A stretch of DNA of 25,000 bases. It comes from Isochrysis galbana. Taxonomy: Eukaryota; Haptophyta; Isochrysidales; Isochrysidaceae. Under the pieces are notes generated by a model. It was not told where the DNA came from. It saw only the letters and a program-made list of their open reading frames with translations, and searched no databases. Positions within the stretch are counted from its first letter, which is position 1. Each line of letters begins with the position of its first letter. A program made the translations under genes and the position numbers. The stretch covers positions 1-25,000 of the forward strand of contig JADDIW010000050.1 in assembly GCA_018136815.1 (NCBI GenBank). Reading direction: 5' to 3'. This document shows, piece by piece, positions 1 to 9,349 of this stretch.

Positions 1-458
1 CTACCTGCCCCGGCAACCGTCCCCCCCCCCCCCCCCCCCCGCCCGAACCCCCTCCCGCCCCACGAAAAGCAATGGCGTCGGTGAGTGACCCCCCTCCCTT
101 GCCTCGCGCGTGGCGGTCTATTTGGGAGAATGAGAATGACACGGTCGCCCTGTTGCATCCAGAGTATTTTATATACTCTATGATGCGGATGCAGTGTCTC
201 CATCATGCGTTGTGTGAAGAAAATTGAGTGAGTTTTGTTTTCGCCAGTGAGTTGTCTCGAAGTCTGCTCGAAGCTCCGCCGCATTGCACGCCGAATTTGT
301 TTGGTTGTTTGGTTGTCCTTACTTGTTTCATTGGTTTGTTTGTGCGATGTTGCGTTAGTTTTTGGAGTTTTCTTGTTGGTGAGTGAGGGATGGGGTGGTG
401 TCTCGTGGTTCCCTCGTCGCGATGTAGCGCGCTCCCTCCCCCTCTCTCAAGACTTCTC
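1..458. other. Intergenic region with poly-C tract
   Basis: No gene is supported here. A pure run of 20 C lies at 21-40. The rest is T-rich on the plus strand from about 230 to 360, and open frames across it are hydrophobic only because of that bias. The segment ends at the left copy of the 18-bp target duplication described at 459-476. Confidence 0.6.
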
Positions 459-476
459 TTCACTCTATGCCCTAAC
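459..476. repeat. Left target-site duplication (18 bp)
   Basis: TTCACTCTATGCCCTAAC is found here and again, identical over 18 bp, at 1432-1449. The bases beyond each copy differ, so the match has the sharp edges expected of a target-site duplication. Confidence 0.6.
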
Positions 477-605
477 AACCTACTTTTATAAGTGGGGGTC
501 AATGGGGGCCTCGCGCCCCCCTCTCTCCATCGTGGACACCCCCCGGGGTGGGCCCGTACATTCAACCCCAGCCCCTGCCCTCTGGCAGGGGCAGGGCACT
601 CATCA
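477..605 (+). repeat. Dispersed repeat, head copy A (hairpin-bearing)
   Basis: This copy shares about 130 bp of recognisable similarity with the reverse complement of about 8464-8596. Shared blocks are the start CCTACTTTTATAAGT, then ATGGGGGCCTCGCG, CTCCATCGT, and an 8-bp-arm hairpin CCCCTGCC/GGCAGGGG (572-579 and 584-591). The hairpin loop differs between the copies while both arms are kept. Confidence 0.65.
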
Positions 606-1275
606 ATTCAGCCCAGACCCCTAGTGGGCGCGGGTCGCGAGCCGCACTCCCAGGCCCGCATGGGCCTGCTCTTGTACTGACTCCCCCCCCCCATTTATCC
701 CTGGTCGCCAGGCAGACAGGGGCCTTAGGGCTGCACCCAAGGCCAGCGAGGCGAGCGAGGGAGAGGCAGGGGGGGCCAGGGGCTGAGCCCCAGCCTCCAC
801 TGCCCCCTGAGCTGCCCCTGCTGGTCCTCTGGGCGCCCCTGAAGGACCTCTGAGAGCAGGCCATGGCGCGCCGCATGGCGACGCGCCGCAGGGACTGGGG
901 CGGAAGAGAATGGAACGAGGGAGAGGGGGGGATTTGCACCCCCCCCCGATGGAGTGTGGTGAGAAACGTGACCCATTTGCGTTAGCAAATGGGCGGAGGG
1001 GGGCGGCTGGCGACAGGAGGAAGATGAGGAGGGAGAGACTCAAGACGCCTACGGGAACCACTGTGGCAGGTATCTCGAGGCGCAGTCTTTTATTTCTCGA
1101 GGACAGCTCGCGGCGAGAGCTGTAAGGGCCGTTCTTCTTTTTTGACGAGAGGTTCCTCCCCCCCCCCCCGGTGCTTTTTCCCGGAGAGTCGGCCGGCGTC
1201 GACCGGTCCGCCTCAATGGGTTTTCCCCCATTTTAACTTGTGGGGAGTTAGAATGGGAGCCGGGGGTATGCGAGG

Positions 1276-1421
1276 GGGGAGATGTGGAGGGGTGCATAGT
1301 ACATAGTAGATAGTAGTATGTATCTGTGACAACAGCACGCGCAAGGTGTACGGGCAGGTGCGCTGAGGGCTGTCGTGTTAGTACCGGGCTAGTGAGAGTA
1401 GTGGTACTAATGCTCAGATAG
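1276..1421 (+). repeat. Dispersed repeat, tail copy A
   Basis: The 3' part of the 477-1431 insertion matches the reverse complement of 15993-16126. The best block reads ACCGGGCTAGTG, one variable base, then GAGTAGTGGTACTAA in both copies, preceded by GGTGCGCTGAGGG. Similarity fades beyond GCTC(GC)AGAT. Confidence 0.65.
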
Positions 1422-1431
1422 ATTATTATTA

Positions 1432-1449
1432 TTCACTCTATGCCCTAAC
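1432..1449. repeat. Right target-site duplication (18 bp)
   Basis: This is the second identical copy of the 18-bp sequence at 459-476. It directly follows the ATT-rich tail of the insertion. Confidence 0.6.
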
Positions 1450-2760
1450 CCTGATTGAGACTTGCTACATTCACGTATTTTTCCCGGCCTGGCCCGGGAA
1501 AATCAGGGAGTGGAGAGAGGGGAGGGAGGAGAGCTGCGGAAGGGGGGGGGAACCGCGGAGGGGGTGAATCACAACACTGACCCAATTCTCTTACCTGCAT
1601 TTGTTACCTTAAACGCTTGGACAATTACCGTAACGGTAACGGTAAAGATGAAATTCAAATCTTCGAATTTCGAGACGAAAATCGGCGGACCGGGATTAGA
1701 GCCCAAGGAGAATCCGAATCTGCACGCCTTGAGTGACCAAGACGAACATAGAAGACGATATATAACGACGAAGGCACGTACCCATGCCGAAATATTCATG
1801 CCAGGAGGCTTGAATACAACAAAGGCGTGGCGGGAAAAGGGATAAGAAGAGCGGGAACACTCAAGGGAGTAAACAGCGCGGGGTGGGTAAGAAACAAGGA
1901 AGGGGGACCTAGAGACCGTACCGGGAAGATGGGGGAGGTCTCCCCACTTCCCCGCGGCCCCGGGGCAGCGGTCCTCGGGAATACGAAGGGTGGGGGGGGA
2001 AGCGCGGCCCCGGGGCAGCGGTCCTCGGGAATACGAAAGGGGGGGGGAAGGGAGGGCGCGTTGCTGAGGCGGGCCTTGAGCCGAAACGGACCTTCGGGTG
2101 ATCCCGGGACGGGAGAGGGGGGAAACTGGTCCTCTCGGGCGCGGGGACGGACTCCCCCTACCCGCAACAACATAAAACGGTTTTTAAAGATTAGTCAACC
2201 TAGAATCTTGAATATATGCATGCTCGCCGTCTTGTCCATACGCGAAAGATCAACGTACGCGCAAACAAGCTTTCAACAACTATGGATCACTGGATCGCAA
2301 GCGACTAAAGCGACTGAGCGTGCTGCGCGTGCTACGCGTTCAGTGAGTGGGTTGTGAGAGCTCCACGCGGGAGCGAATATCGCACGCCAACGTTGATCTC
2401 AAATGCGAGCAGTCTGTGACGAGCCATCGACGTGTACTTAGTGTGGACTCGTGCCCTTCGATGCAATGCCTATGGCGTCAGGTATCGCTGCCAATGACTG
2501 GTGCCACCTCAACGCACTGTGCGCGCGATTCACCTGATACAAACTCATCGAACAAGAGCGCCTCGTGCGCTAAGAAGGCTCACCGTCGCTGCAAAGAATC
2601 GCTCCTTGGGTGAAGCGAGGCCGGGGAGAACTTGTCTATGTACAAAATTCGAAAGAGGCTACCATCATGCAACCATCGAGCGTGCGAGGACTCGGTGCCA
2701 TCGCAACGCAGGAAGTTGCTAGGCTGGCATCCTGACTGTTCGGGAACTCCTTGCAGCCCT
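1450..2760. other. Intergenic region with a 50-bp tandem duplication
   Basis: No gene is recognised. A block starting GCGGCCCCGGGGCAGCGGTC is present twice with a 50-bp period (1954-1998 and 2004-2048). From about 2160 the base composition is more balanced. That part probably includes the 3' untranslated region of the minus-strand permease gene ending at 2761. Confidence 0.5.
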
Positions 2761-4396
2761 TCACAGGCGGCGTGCTGTACGCCATGCTGCGTGGATGGTC
2801 GTCGCGAGTGACGTGACAATGGAAGCCGAGTTGGTCAACAAGAGTGCAGTAGACACGCCGATGAGTCCAAGCAACGGGGCACTGCCACCGGGTAGCCAGC
2901 GCAGAGCGGACTTACCCGTCATGGCACCCGCGGATGCTTGCTCGACCGCCGTCCCACGGCGGATCATGAACGCTGCTAACGGTGGGAGGAGACCGTACAA
3001 GAATGTGGTCGGAAATGCGCCGGAAAAAGAGAGTAGCGGAAGATAAAGCGCCGGGCCACCGCAGGCGACTAAAATGGGCATGGCGACCGTCGCCACATAT
3101 GCGAAGCGTTTGGTCTCAGGCGAGCAATATCCGAATATCAAGCATAGCAGGTCCGCAACGAACTGGCCAATGGTAAGATATGAGGCGATGATGGTTGTGC
3201 CTATGGCTCCAGTAGCCATGACGGTCACTGGGATGGAGATGGCCGGGCCGGAGGCAATTAGCGCGAGCACAGGATCCACTGAAGCGGTTGCGGCGGCAGC
3301 GGCCGCACCGGGGGTCAACACCGATGACGTAACCGCAATCCAAGTGACGGAGAGGAGGAGAGGGATGAATGAGCCGATGATGACGGCGGCGCGCGTGCTC
3401 TTCATAGCGGCTTTGCGTTCAGCCATGGTCGGTTGATTGTCGGTGCCATCTGGAAGAGGGCCACCTTTTACTCTCTTGGGAGCCATGCGCTCCACCACAA
3501 GTGGGATGGCTTGGCCGAAGCATAGAAGGTTGATGAAGATTGGCGCCGCCCAAGTCGTCCCGCTCTTGGGCAAGAGGAGTGACCAATTGGCAAACCGGAG
3601 TTTGATCAAGGCTGCCCCCATGGCGGTACTGGCAGTACCGACGGTCGATCCTATCAGGAAGATGAACCCCAGCATGAGCGCGACCGTGAGTGCCGTGTTG
3701 GCCGTCTCCACCACTCGCGGGTGTGCGCGAATGGTGAAACCAGCAAGTGCGAGTGTGGCAGTGATGCAGCTCGCCCTGTAAGGAAACCCCGTGAGTTGCC
3801 CAATTATTTCCCCTGCCTTGACCACCTGAGCGGACAGGGTCGAGAGTCAGCTAAGCATGCGCCTTCGCAGTGGCGCCCGGCGCGGAAGCCTGTGAGTGGC
3901 GCACCTGCGCTGTAACCACCGCCAGCATCTGTGCAGCAAAGGCAATTGAGCACATGTAGGCAAAGGGCCCGCCGAAGGTGCGCTCGGCAATCGAGGCGAC
4001 TGAGACACCCCCCGAGCTAGCATCATTAACGGTGAGCTCGCTGCCCCCACCGCCGAGTGAAGCGGCCGCTGCCTCTGCGTATGCGATGCCTGTGACCACG
4101 AGGAAGGCCCACACGAGCACCATCAGCAGGACTGCGGGGCCAAATCCCATGGGCGCAGTAACGCTTGGGAGAGCGAGAAACCCGCCGCCGATGGACGTCC
4201 CGGCGATGATGGAGACAGCGTCGACGAGCGTCATTGGTGGCGCGGGAGGTTGGAGATGCGGCAGGGTGAGCTCGGGCCCCTCGGACAGCTTCGCGCGCTC
4301 GACCAAAGCGATGGGTGGCGAGCGTCGGCGCACGCATGGCGCGAGCCGGAGTGCGAGAGCCGTGTGCGTGCAAAGAAGCAGGAGCGGCCAGCGCAT
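2761..4396 (-). CDS. Tryptophan/tyrosine permease family transporter, probably plastid-targeted
   Basis: The gene has two exons, 4396-3905 and 3825-2761, joined across a 79-bp intron (donor CAG|GTGCGC, acceptor CTCAG|GTGGTC, phase 0), giving 518 residues. The Trp/Tyr permease signature AGTSIGGGFLALP lies at residues 65-77 in the first membrane helix. About eleven hydrophobic segments follow, and the last ones carry the family-like stretch AFPTTFLYGLLPP. The family moves aromatic amino acids, and plant and algal members are predicted plastid envelope proteins. The start MRWPLLLLCTHTALALRLAP looks like a signal peptide, and basic sequence follows (CVRRRSPP), as in a bipartite plastid leader. 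An upstream in-frame ATG at 4750 would add 118 residues translated from a GGGA/GA microsatellite, so I reject it. Two loops contain alanine-rich runs. Family assignment is firm; substrate and location are inferred. Confidence 0.85.
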
Positions 4397-4436
4397 CGGG
4401 TCAGGAAAAGGAAGGCGGGGAGGGGGGGGGGGGCGG

Positions 4437-4485
4437 AGGGAGGGAGGGAGGGAGGGAGGGAGGGAGGGAGGGAGGGAGGGAGGGG

Positions 4486-4518
<33 letters not shown>

Positions 4519-4540
4519 AGGGAGGGAGGGAGGGAGGGAG
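4437..4540. repeat. (GGGA)n-(GA)n-(GGGA)n microsatellite
   Basis: GGGA repeats (4437-4483), GA repeats (4484-4511) and GGGA repeats again (4512-4540) lie just upstream of the permease start. They therefore probably fall in its 5' untranslated region or promoter. A G run adjoins on each side. Confidence 0.9.
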
Positions 4541-4593
4541 GCAGGGGGGGGGACTTTCCCCAGAGTTAAAGTAGTGGGTGTGCCGATATAGGG

Positions 4594-5415
4594 ATGTGGA
4601 TGGGGTTGATAGGAGAAAGACTGGGGGTTGAGCGAGCAAGGAGAAGGTCAATGGAAGAGGCGGGAAGCAGAGAAATACATCACCTTGGCATTGAGAAAAG
4701 AGACGTCGCGACGACTCCCGCACGTGCACAATGTCGTCGTCTCCTTCCACGAGCTCTCTTCTCTGGCCCCTGCGGAACTATACCTAAACTCCCCCTTTTC
4801 TTCTCTGTCTCGCCTGAGTGGCTTCTTGGAATCCGCCTCCTTCCTCGCCTCGCCGAGATCTCACGTTTTGCTGCCCCATTTCTCCATGTATCAGCAGGTC
4901 CCGCTGGAGAAACCTCCAGCACCGTTCCTTTCTCTCACCTCGCTCCTCGAGAGATCGATCCCCCCCCCCCCCCCCGTCTCTTCCTGTTCCCCAGAGAAAG
5001 AGCGACTCTCGACAGTCCACATGCGCTCTGGATCGTTGTCTGTGGTTTTGAGAACTTACTGTAAAGTGGGGCGGGAAGGAATCCATCGAGAGACCAGAGG
5101 GGTCAGGAGTCGAGCGGGACCCCCCCCTCCCCCCCTCCCCCCCCCCCCCCCCCGCCCCCCCCCTCTCCCCCCCCCCCCCCCAGCGCGTCGGCCGCCCGCC
5201 TTGTGCGGCGAGGGAGCGAGCGAGCTAGCAACCACTTCTTCCTCTTCACATCTTTACTTCTGTACTCGACTTCCTTCACGTGAGACTCAGACTCAGAAGT
5301 CGTGCACTCGGATACTCGGATACTTTATCTCTTAAAATAGCACCCCTGGAGGTCCTGCGCGCCGCGCCGCGCCGCCGCCTCCCGCCTCCCGTGCTCCCAT
5401 GCCTCTTAGGCCGCC
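4594..5415. other. Intergenic region with long C tracts
   Basis: No recognisable gene. Runs of C occur at about 4960-4974 and across 5120-5180. A CGCGCCG simple stretch follows at about 5357-5375. Open frames here are proline or serine rich by composition. Confidence 0.5.
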
Positions 5416-5417
5416 TA

Positions 5418-5441
5418 CAGTATGGGTGCACCATTAAGAAA
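5418..5441 (+). repeat. Left terminal inverted repeat (24 bp)
   Basis: This is the left arm of the perfect 24-bp inverted pair with 8416-8439. It is preceded by TA. Confidence 0.75.
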
Positions 5442-5753
5442 CCCTACCATTAAGAAAGCTTAACATGATTTTGGCCGCCGACTCGCTAAGAAACTGGGGG
5501 TCGAGCCTCAGGCTTCTGAGTCGTCTGAGATAAAGTATCCGCCTATGGCATTTAGTCCGCTTACCTACAGTCCGCTCGCCGCCCGGCCGAGGTCGTAAGT
5601 AAGGCGCCGAGTTCACGCTCCCGTCTATGTCTATGCACGTCGGCGGGCAGTCCGCACATAAAGATTTCACATTTATAGATGCATGTTATGTGCATATGTA
5701 TATGTTACCCCCCAGGAGCCAACGCCCCCCAGGAGCTCCCGGGGGCCCCCAGG

Positions 5754-5914
5754 AGCTATCGGGGGGAAATTTTCTCCCGATCGCCAACAGCCCCACCGAG
5801 AGCTATCGGGGGACCGAGAAAATCCCCCGAGAGCTGTTGGGAGATTGCTCATGGGGGGTGCCGTAAGCGGATCCCCCAGTAGCTATCGGGGGGAAAGGAA
5901 ATCCCCCGAGAGCA
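5754..5914. repeat. Cluster of three related hairpins
   Basis: AGCTATCGGGGG occurs three times (from 5754, 5801 and 5881). Each copy is followed, after a short A-rich loop, by a near-complement. At 5801-5835 the arms AGCTATCGGGGGA and TCCCCCGAGAGCT pair over 13 positions with one A-G mismatch. At 5881-5913 the same stem is seen with a different loop. The first copy pairs ATCGGG with CCCGAT. Confidence 0.7.
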
Positions 5915-5922
5915 AACGGGGG

Positions 5923-6066
<144 letters not shown>

Positions 6067-6495
6067 CCCCCCCTCTCCCCCCCCCCCCCCCCCCCCTCCC
6101 TCCCTCTCTCGGGAAGCAGCGGTAGGGTGCGCGCGACAGCGCCGTTCGTCTCAGCCGCAACCTCAGTGGGTGGGGGAAGGAAGGGGAGGACGGCGGAAAT
6201 AGATGGTGGGCGGCGGCGGCTCAGATGGCGAGAACAGGGGCGGTGCGCTGAGCAGCCAGGTGCAGGTCAGGTGGCGGCTGGAGGAGCGGCAAGCGTCGGT
6301 GAGAGCCAAAGGTGGTGGGGCTGGGAACGAAGAGGGAGGGCGGTCGGTACGGCGCGCCAGCACCGCACAGAGGTGGAGCGCCGGCTTTCATTGGAAGAGG
6401 GCGGCAGGGTCGGCGCGGCGACTGACAAGTTGGCAGAGTTGGTCGCTGGCCGCACCTGTCACCTGTGGCAGGCGGCGAAGGTGCACGCGCTAGAG

Positions 6496-7750
6496 CTCAG
6501 TGTGCGGAGTCAGCTCGTTCAGTGTGTGGAGTTAACTTCTTCAGTGTCTGAAGTCAACTTGTTGAGGGCAGAGTCAACTTGTTGAGCGGGGAGTCAACAT
6601 GTTGCGTGTGTGCAGTCAAGTTGTCGAGGGCGTGGAGTCAACGTGTTCAGTGCGTGGAGTCAACGTGTTCAGTGTGTGGAGTCAACTCGTTGAGGGTAGT
6701 GTCACCTGGTTCAGCGTGGAGTCAACTTGTTGAGTGTGGAGTCAACTTGTTGAGTGTGGAGTCAACTTGTTTAGGGTGGGGTCAACTTGTTCTGCGTGGA
6801 GTCAACTAGTTGAGTGCGTGCAGTGAACTTGTTGCGGGTAGAGTCAACTTGCTCAGTGTGCGGAGTCAGCTCGTTCCGTGTGTGGAGTTAACTTCTTCAG
6901 TGTCTGAAGTCAACTTGTTGAGGGTACAATCAACTTGTTGAGCGGGAAGTCGACATGCTGCGTGTGTGCAGTCAACTTGTCGAGGGTGCGGAGTCAACGT
7001 GTTCAGTGTGTGGAGTCAACGTATTCAGTGTGTGGAGTCAACTCGTTGAGGGTAGAGTCACCTGGTTCAGCGTGGAGTCCACTTGTTCAGTGTAAAGTCA
7101 ACTTGTTGAGTGTGGAGTCAACTTGTTTAGGGTGGGGTCAACTTGTTCTGCGTGGAGTCAACTAGTTGAGTGCGTGCAGTGAACTTGTTGCGGGTAGAGT
7201 CAACTTGCTCAGTGTGCGGAGTCAGCTCGTTCAGTGTGTGGAGTTAACTTCTTCAGTGTCTGAAGTCAACTTGTTGAGGGTACAGTCAACTTGTTGAGCG
7301 GGAAGTCGACATGCTGCGTGTGTGCAGTCAACTTGTCGAGGGTGCGGAGTCAACGTGTTCAGTGTGTGGAGTCAACGTATTCAGTGTGTGGAGTCAACTC
7401 GTTGAGGGTAGAGTCACCTGGTTCAGCGTGGAGTCCACTTGTTCAGTGTAAAGTCAACTTGTTGAGTGTGGAGTCAACTTGTTTAGGGTGGGGTCAACTT
7501 GTTCTGCGTGGAGTCAACTAGTTGAGTGCGTGCAGTGAACTTGTTGCGGGTAGAGTCAACTTGCTCAGTGTGCGGAGTCAGCTCGTTCAGTGTGTGGAGT
7601 TAACTTGTTCAGTGTCTGAAGTCAACTTGTTGAGGGTACAGTCAACTTGTTGAGCGGGAAGTCGACATGTTGCGCGTGTGCAGTCAACTCGATGAGGTTG
7701 TCGAGTCAACTTGTGTTGTGTGCTGTGAAGTGAACTCGTTGAGGGTTAGA
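6496..7750 (+). repeat. 356-bp higher-order satellite made of 17 monomers of 20 or 22 bp
   Basis: The array has a 356-bp period: the block beginning CTCAGTGTGCGGAGTCAG starts at 6496, 6852, 7208 and 7564. Within one period I count 17 monomers, nine of 20 bp and eight of 22 bp, which sums exactly to 356. A common monomer is GTGGAGTCAACTTGTTGAGT. The second and third periods differ at only two positions that I can find. The first period is clearly more diverged, and the fourth is partial and decays after about 7690. The array lies inside the TA-bordered element. Confidence 0.9.
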
Positions 7751-8204
7751 GTGCCTTCGTGTTGTCGGTGAGTGTCGTTGGAGCTGAACCATTGCGCACA
7801 ATCGTCACCCTCTCCTCACCCGCTCCCTCCATAGCATTGGGCTCAGCCTCAGCCTGCAACAGGATCCATTTTGCGTCCTCTGTTGTTCCATACTCCTCCA
7901 GCTTGAGGACATGAGCTCCCGTCTCACCGTCGATCTCGTAGTGCACGAGTGCGTTGACGCGCTCCCTATTAATTGTGCGACGTGCATCCTTGTTCGCAAC
8001 GACGACGACGCCCACGCACCAGCCCACAACCGGCCATCGGTAAAGCACATGCCGGCCCTCGCTCGAGCGAGGCGTGCTCAGGTGTGCCAAGGACAAGCAT
8101 ACGGCATACGGGCCGGCGGAGGGTCGGGCACTAAACGAAAGCCAGGGGGGGCTCACATGGCGCGGGAGGTGCGCCCCCCCCATCTGGATCATCGTCATCG
8201 TCAT
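7746..8204 (-). CDS. ORF with SH3/Tudor-like domain, element-associated, probably partial
   Basis: The convincing part is about 70 residues starting GRHVLYRWPVVGWCVGVVVV and continuing through VNALVHYEIDGE and HVLKLEEYGT to WILLQAE, at roughly 8047-7845. The alternation of short strands with Trp-Cys and Tyr-Glu-Ile-Asp motifs suggests a small beta barrel (SH3, Tudor or chromo-like). I recall comparable domains in repeated haptophyte proteins but cannot name a family. A different minus frame just upstream (about 8262-8170) encodes an acidic run with seven Asp in a row, so the full protein may be spliced or frameshifted. The given start is arbitrary. Its place near the right end of the TIR element suggests a transposon gene remnant. 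Confidence 0.5.
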   Translation of the reverse strand: MTMTMIQMGGAHLPRHVSPPWLSFSARPSAGPYAVCLSLAHLSTPRSSEGRHVLYRWPVVGWCVGVVVVANKDARRTINRERVNALVHYEIDGETGAHVLKLEEYGTTEDAKWILLQAEAEPNAMEGAGEERVTIVRNGSAPTTLTDNTKAL

Positions 8205-8415
8205 CGTCCATCTCGTCGTGCTTGTCGTCGTGCATGATGCCGGAGCCGTCGATGTCGTCAGAGAGGGGGGGGGGGGGCGCTAGGTGAGCGCTACGACAAT
8301 AAGAAACAAGAAATCACCCCCCAGCGGCTTTGACCGGGATAAGAAACTCGAGATAAGAAACCTCCCGGGCGGAGCCCGGGGGGACAAGAAATCTTTAGGA
8401 GCTTTTCACTCCTGT

Positions 8416-8439
8416 TTTCTTAATGGTGCACCCATACTG
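8416..8439 (-). repeat. Right terminal inverted repeat (24 bp)
   Basis: This is the right arm of the perfect 24-bp inverted pair with 5418-5441. It is followed by TA. Confidence 0.75.
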
Positions 8440-8463
8440 TACAAGTGCGTAAGTGCGTTGACT

Positions 8464-8596
8464 GCTGAGCCCCTGCCAAAAGGCAGGGGCCGGGGCTGAG
8501 GATGGTTGTGCAGGCCCAACTAGGTGGTCTCTACGATGGAGGGAGGGGGCCGCGAGGCGCGAGGCCCCCATCGTCCCCTACTTATAAAAGTAGGTT
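8464..8596 (-). repeat. Dispersed repeat, head copy B (inverted)
   Basis: The reverse complement matches 477-605, beginning at the same base of the AACCTACTT start. In this copy the start forms a perfect 7-bp-arm hairpin, CCTACTT/AAGTAGG, around TTAT. The internal hairpin CCCCTGCC/GGCAGGGG is at 8470-8477 and 8482-8489. It lies just outside the right border of the TIR element. Confidence 0.65.
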
Positions 8597-9001
8597 GAAG
8601 CTCATGCTCAAGATGCGCGCCAAATACCATGGCAAGGCGCAAGGCCGCTACATCGATTAGACATCAAGAGTCAGGAGCCTCAAACTCTCAAACTCTGCAT
8701 CAATCATAACCCCTGAGTGTTGGAGTAAGCCAGAGAGTCTGAGTCTGTACATACAAAATAAGATTAGGGGTGTGTGTTGTGTGTATGTGTGTGTTTCTTC
8801 CCGGCGGTACCCGGCTCCCGCATAAGAATTGTAAAATAGACGTCACCCGATCACCTGCGGAAACCCTACGAGAAGGTGAGAGGAAAATAGAAATAGAAAA
8901 TAGTGGGAATCGAGTCAACGGTGACGGTGATGGGGACCATCCATGGAAACAACAGCGGGGCGTACGGGGGACGATCGACGGAATGGGAGGTGATCGATCC
9001 G

Positions 9002-9029
9002 TCAGCCGTCAGCCGCGGCTGACGGCTGA
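9002..9029. repeat. Perfect 28-bp palindrome
   Basis: TCAGCCGTCAGCCG at 9002-9015 is followed without spacer by its exact reverse complement at 9016-9029. Each arm also contains a short internal repeat, TCAGCCG twice. Confidence 0.9.
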
Positions 9030-9305
9030 GCGTGAGCGTGAGGCGCGGCCAAGGTTTTCGGGTTGCGGTTTGGACTGGGGTTGACGGTGGCGCGCATGGT
9101 GATGGTGAGAGGGTGGGGGGATCGCGGCCTGAGGCCGCAGAGGCGCAGAGGACACTACTGAGCGCTATCAAACCCGCGAGCGAGTGGCGGAGTGGCGAAG
9201 TGGTAAAAAAAAGGGTAGAAAGCATAAGCATAACGTAATGCTTCAAAATAGTAAACCCGCACCCGCGAGTCCGCGAGCCAGGAGCCCCGGTTTCGGTGTT
9301 TCCCA

Positions 9306-9349
9306 CAGTTTTTCACTGTGTTTCTTACAGTTTTTCACTGTGTTTCTTC
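9306..9349. repeat. Tandem 22-bp pair with internal dyad
   Basis: CAGTTTTTCACTGTGTTTCT plus two bases (TA in the first copy, TC in the second) is present twice head to tail. Each copy contains CAGT..ACTG as a small dyad, and shorter CTGTGTTT echoes follow to about 9408. Confidence 0.75.

Larger units (their letters stand above)
477..1431 (+). mobile_element. Retroposon-like insertion with 18-bp target duplication and (ATT)n tail
   Basis: The 955-bp segment is bracketed by two identical copies of TTCACTCTATGCCCTAAC, at 459-476 and 1432-1449. Its right end is an ATT-rich tail (1421-1431) directly before the second copy. A long perfect duplication plus a simple-repeat tail is the usual mark of target-primed LINE or SINE insertion, and gives a plus orientation. 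The left end starts with AACCTACTTTTATAAGT. The same head occurs inverted at about 8464-8596, and homology there starts at the same base, which supports the boundary. The last 150 bp also recur inverted at 15993-16126. No convincing protein is encoded, so it is probably non-autonomous. Confidence 0.6.

Noticed and set aside
72..86. ATG GCG TCG directly followed by GTGAGT, resembling a tiny first exon with a splice donor.
   Set aside because: No downstream exon with a recognisable protein could be linked, so the match may be chance.
4397..4750. 118-residue N-terminal extension of the permease.
   Set aside because: It is translated from the GGGA/GA microsatellite; the internal ATG at 4396 gives a sensible leader.
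6579..7521. Three 76-residue open frames spaced exactly 356 bp apart.
   Set aside because: They are by-products of the satellite period and fall in different frames.
8602..8660. Short open frame ending KYHGKAQGRYID next to head copy B.
   Set aside because: Although protein-like, about 20 codons are too few to support a gene or a truncated exon.
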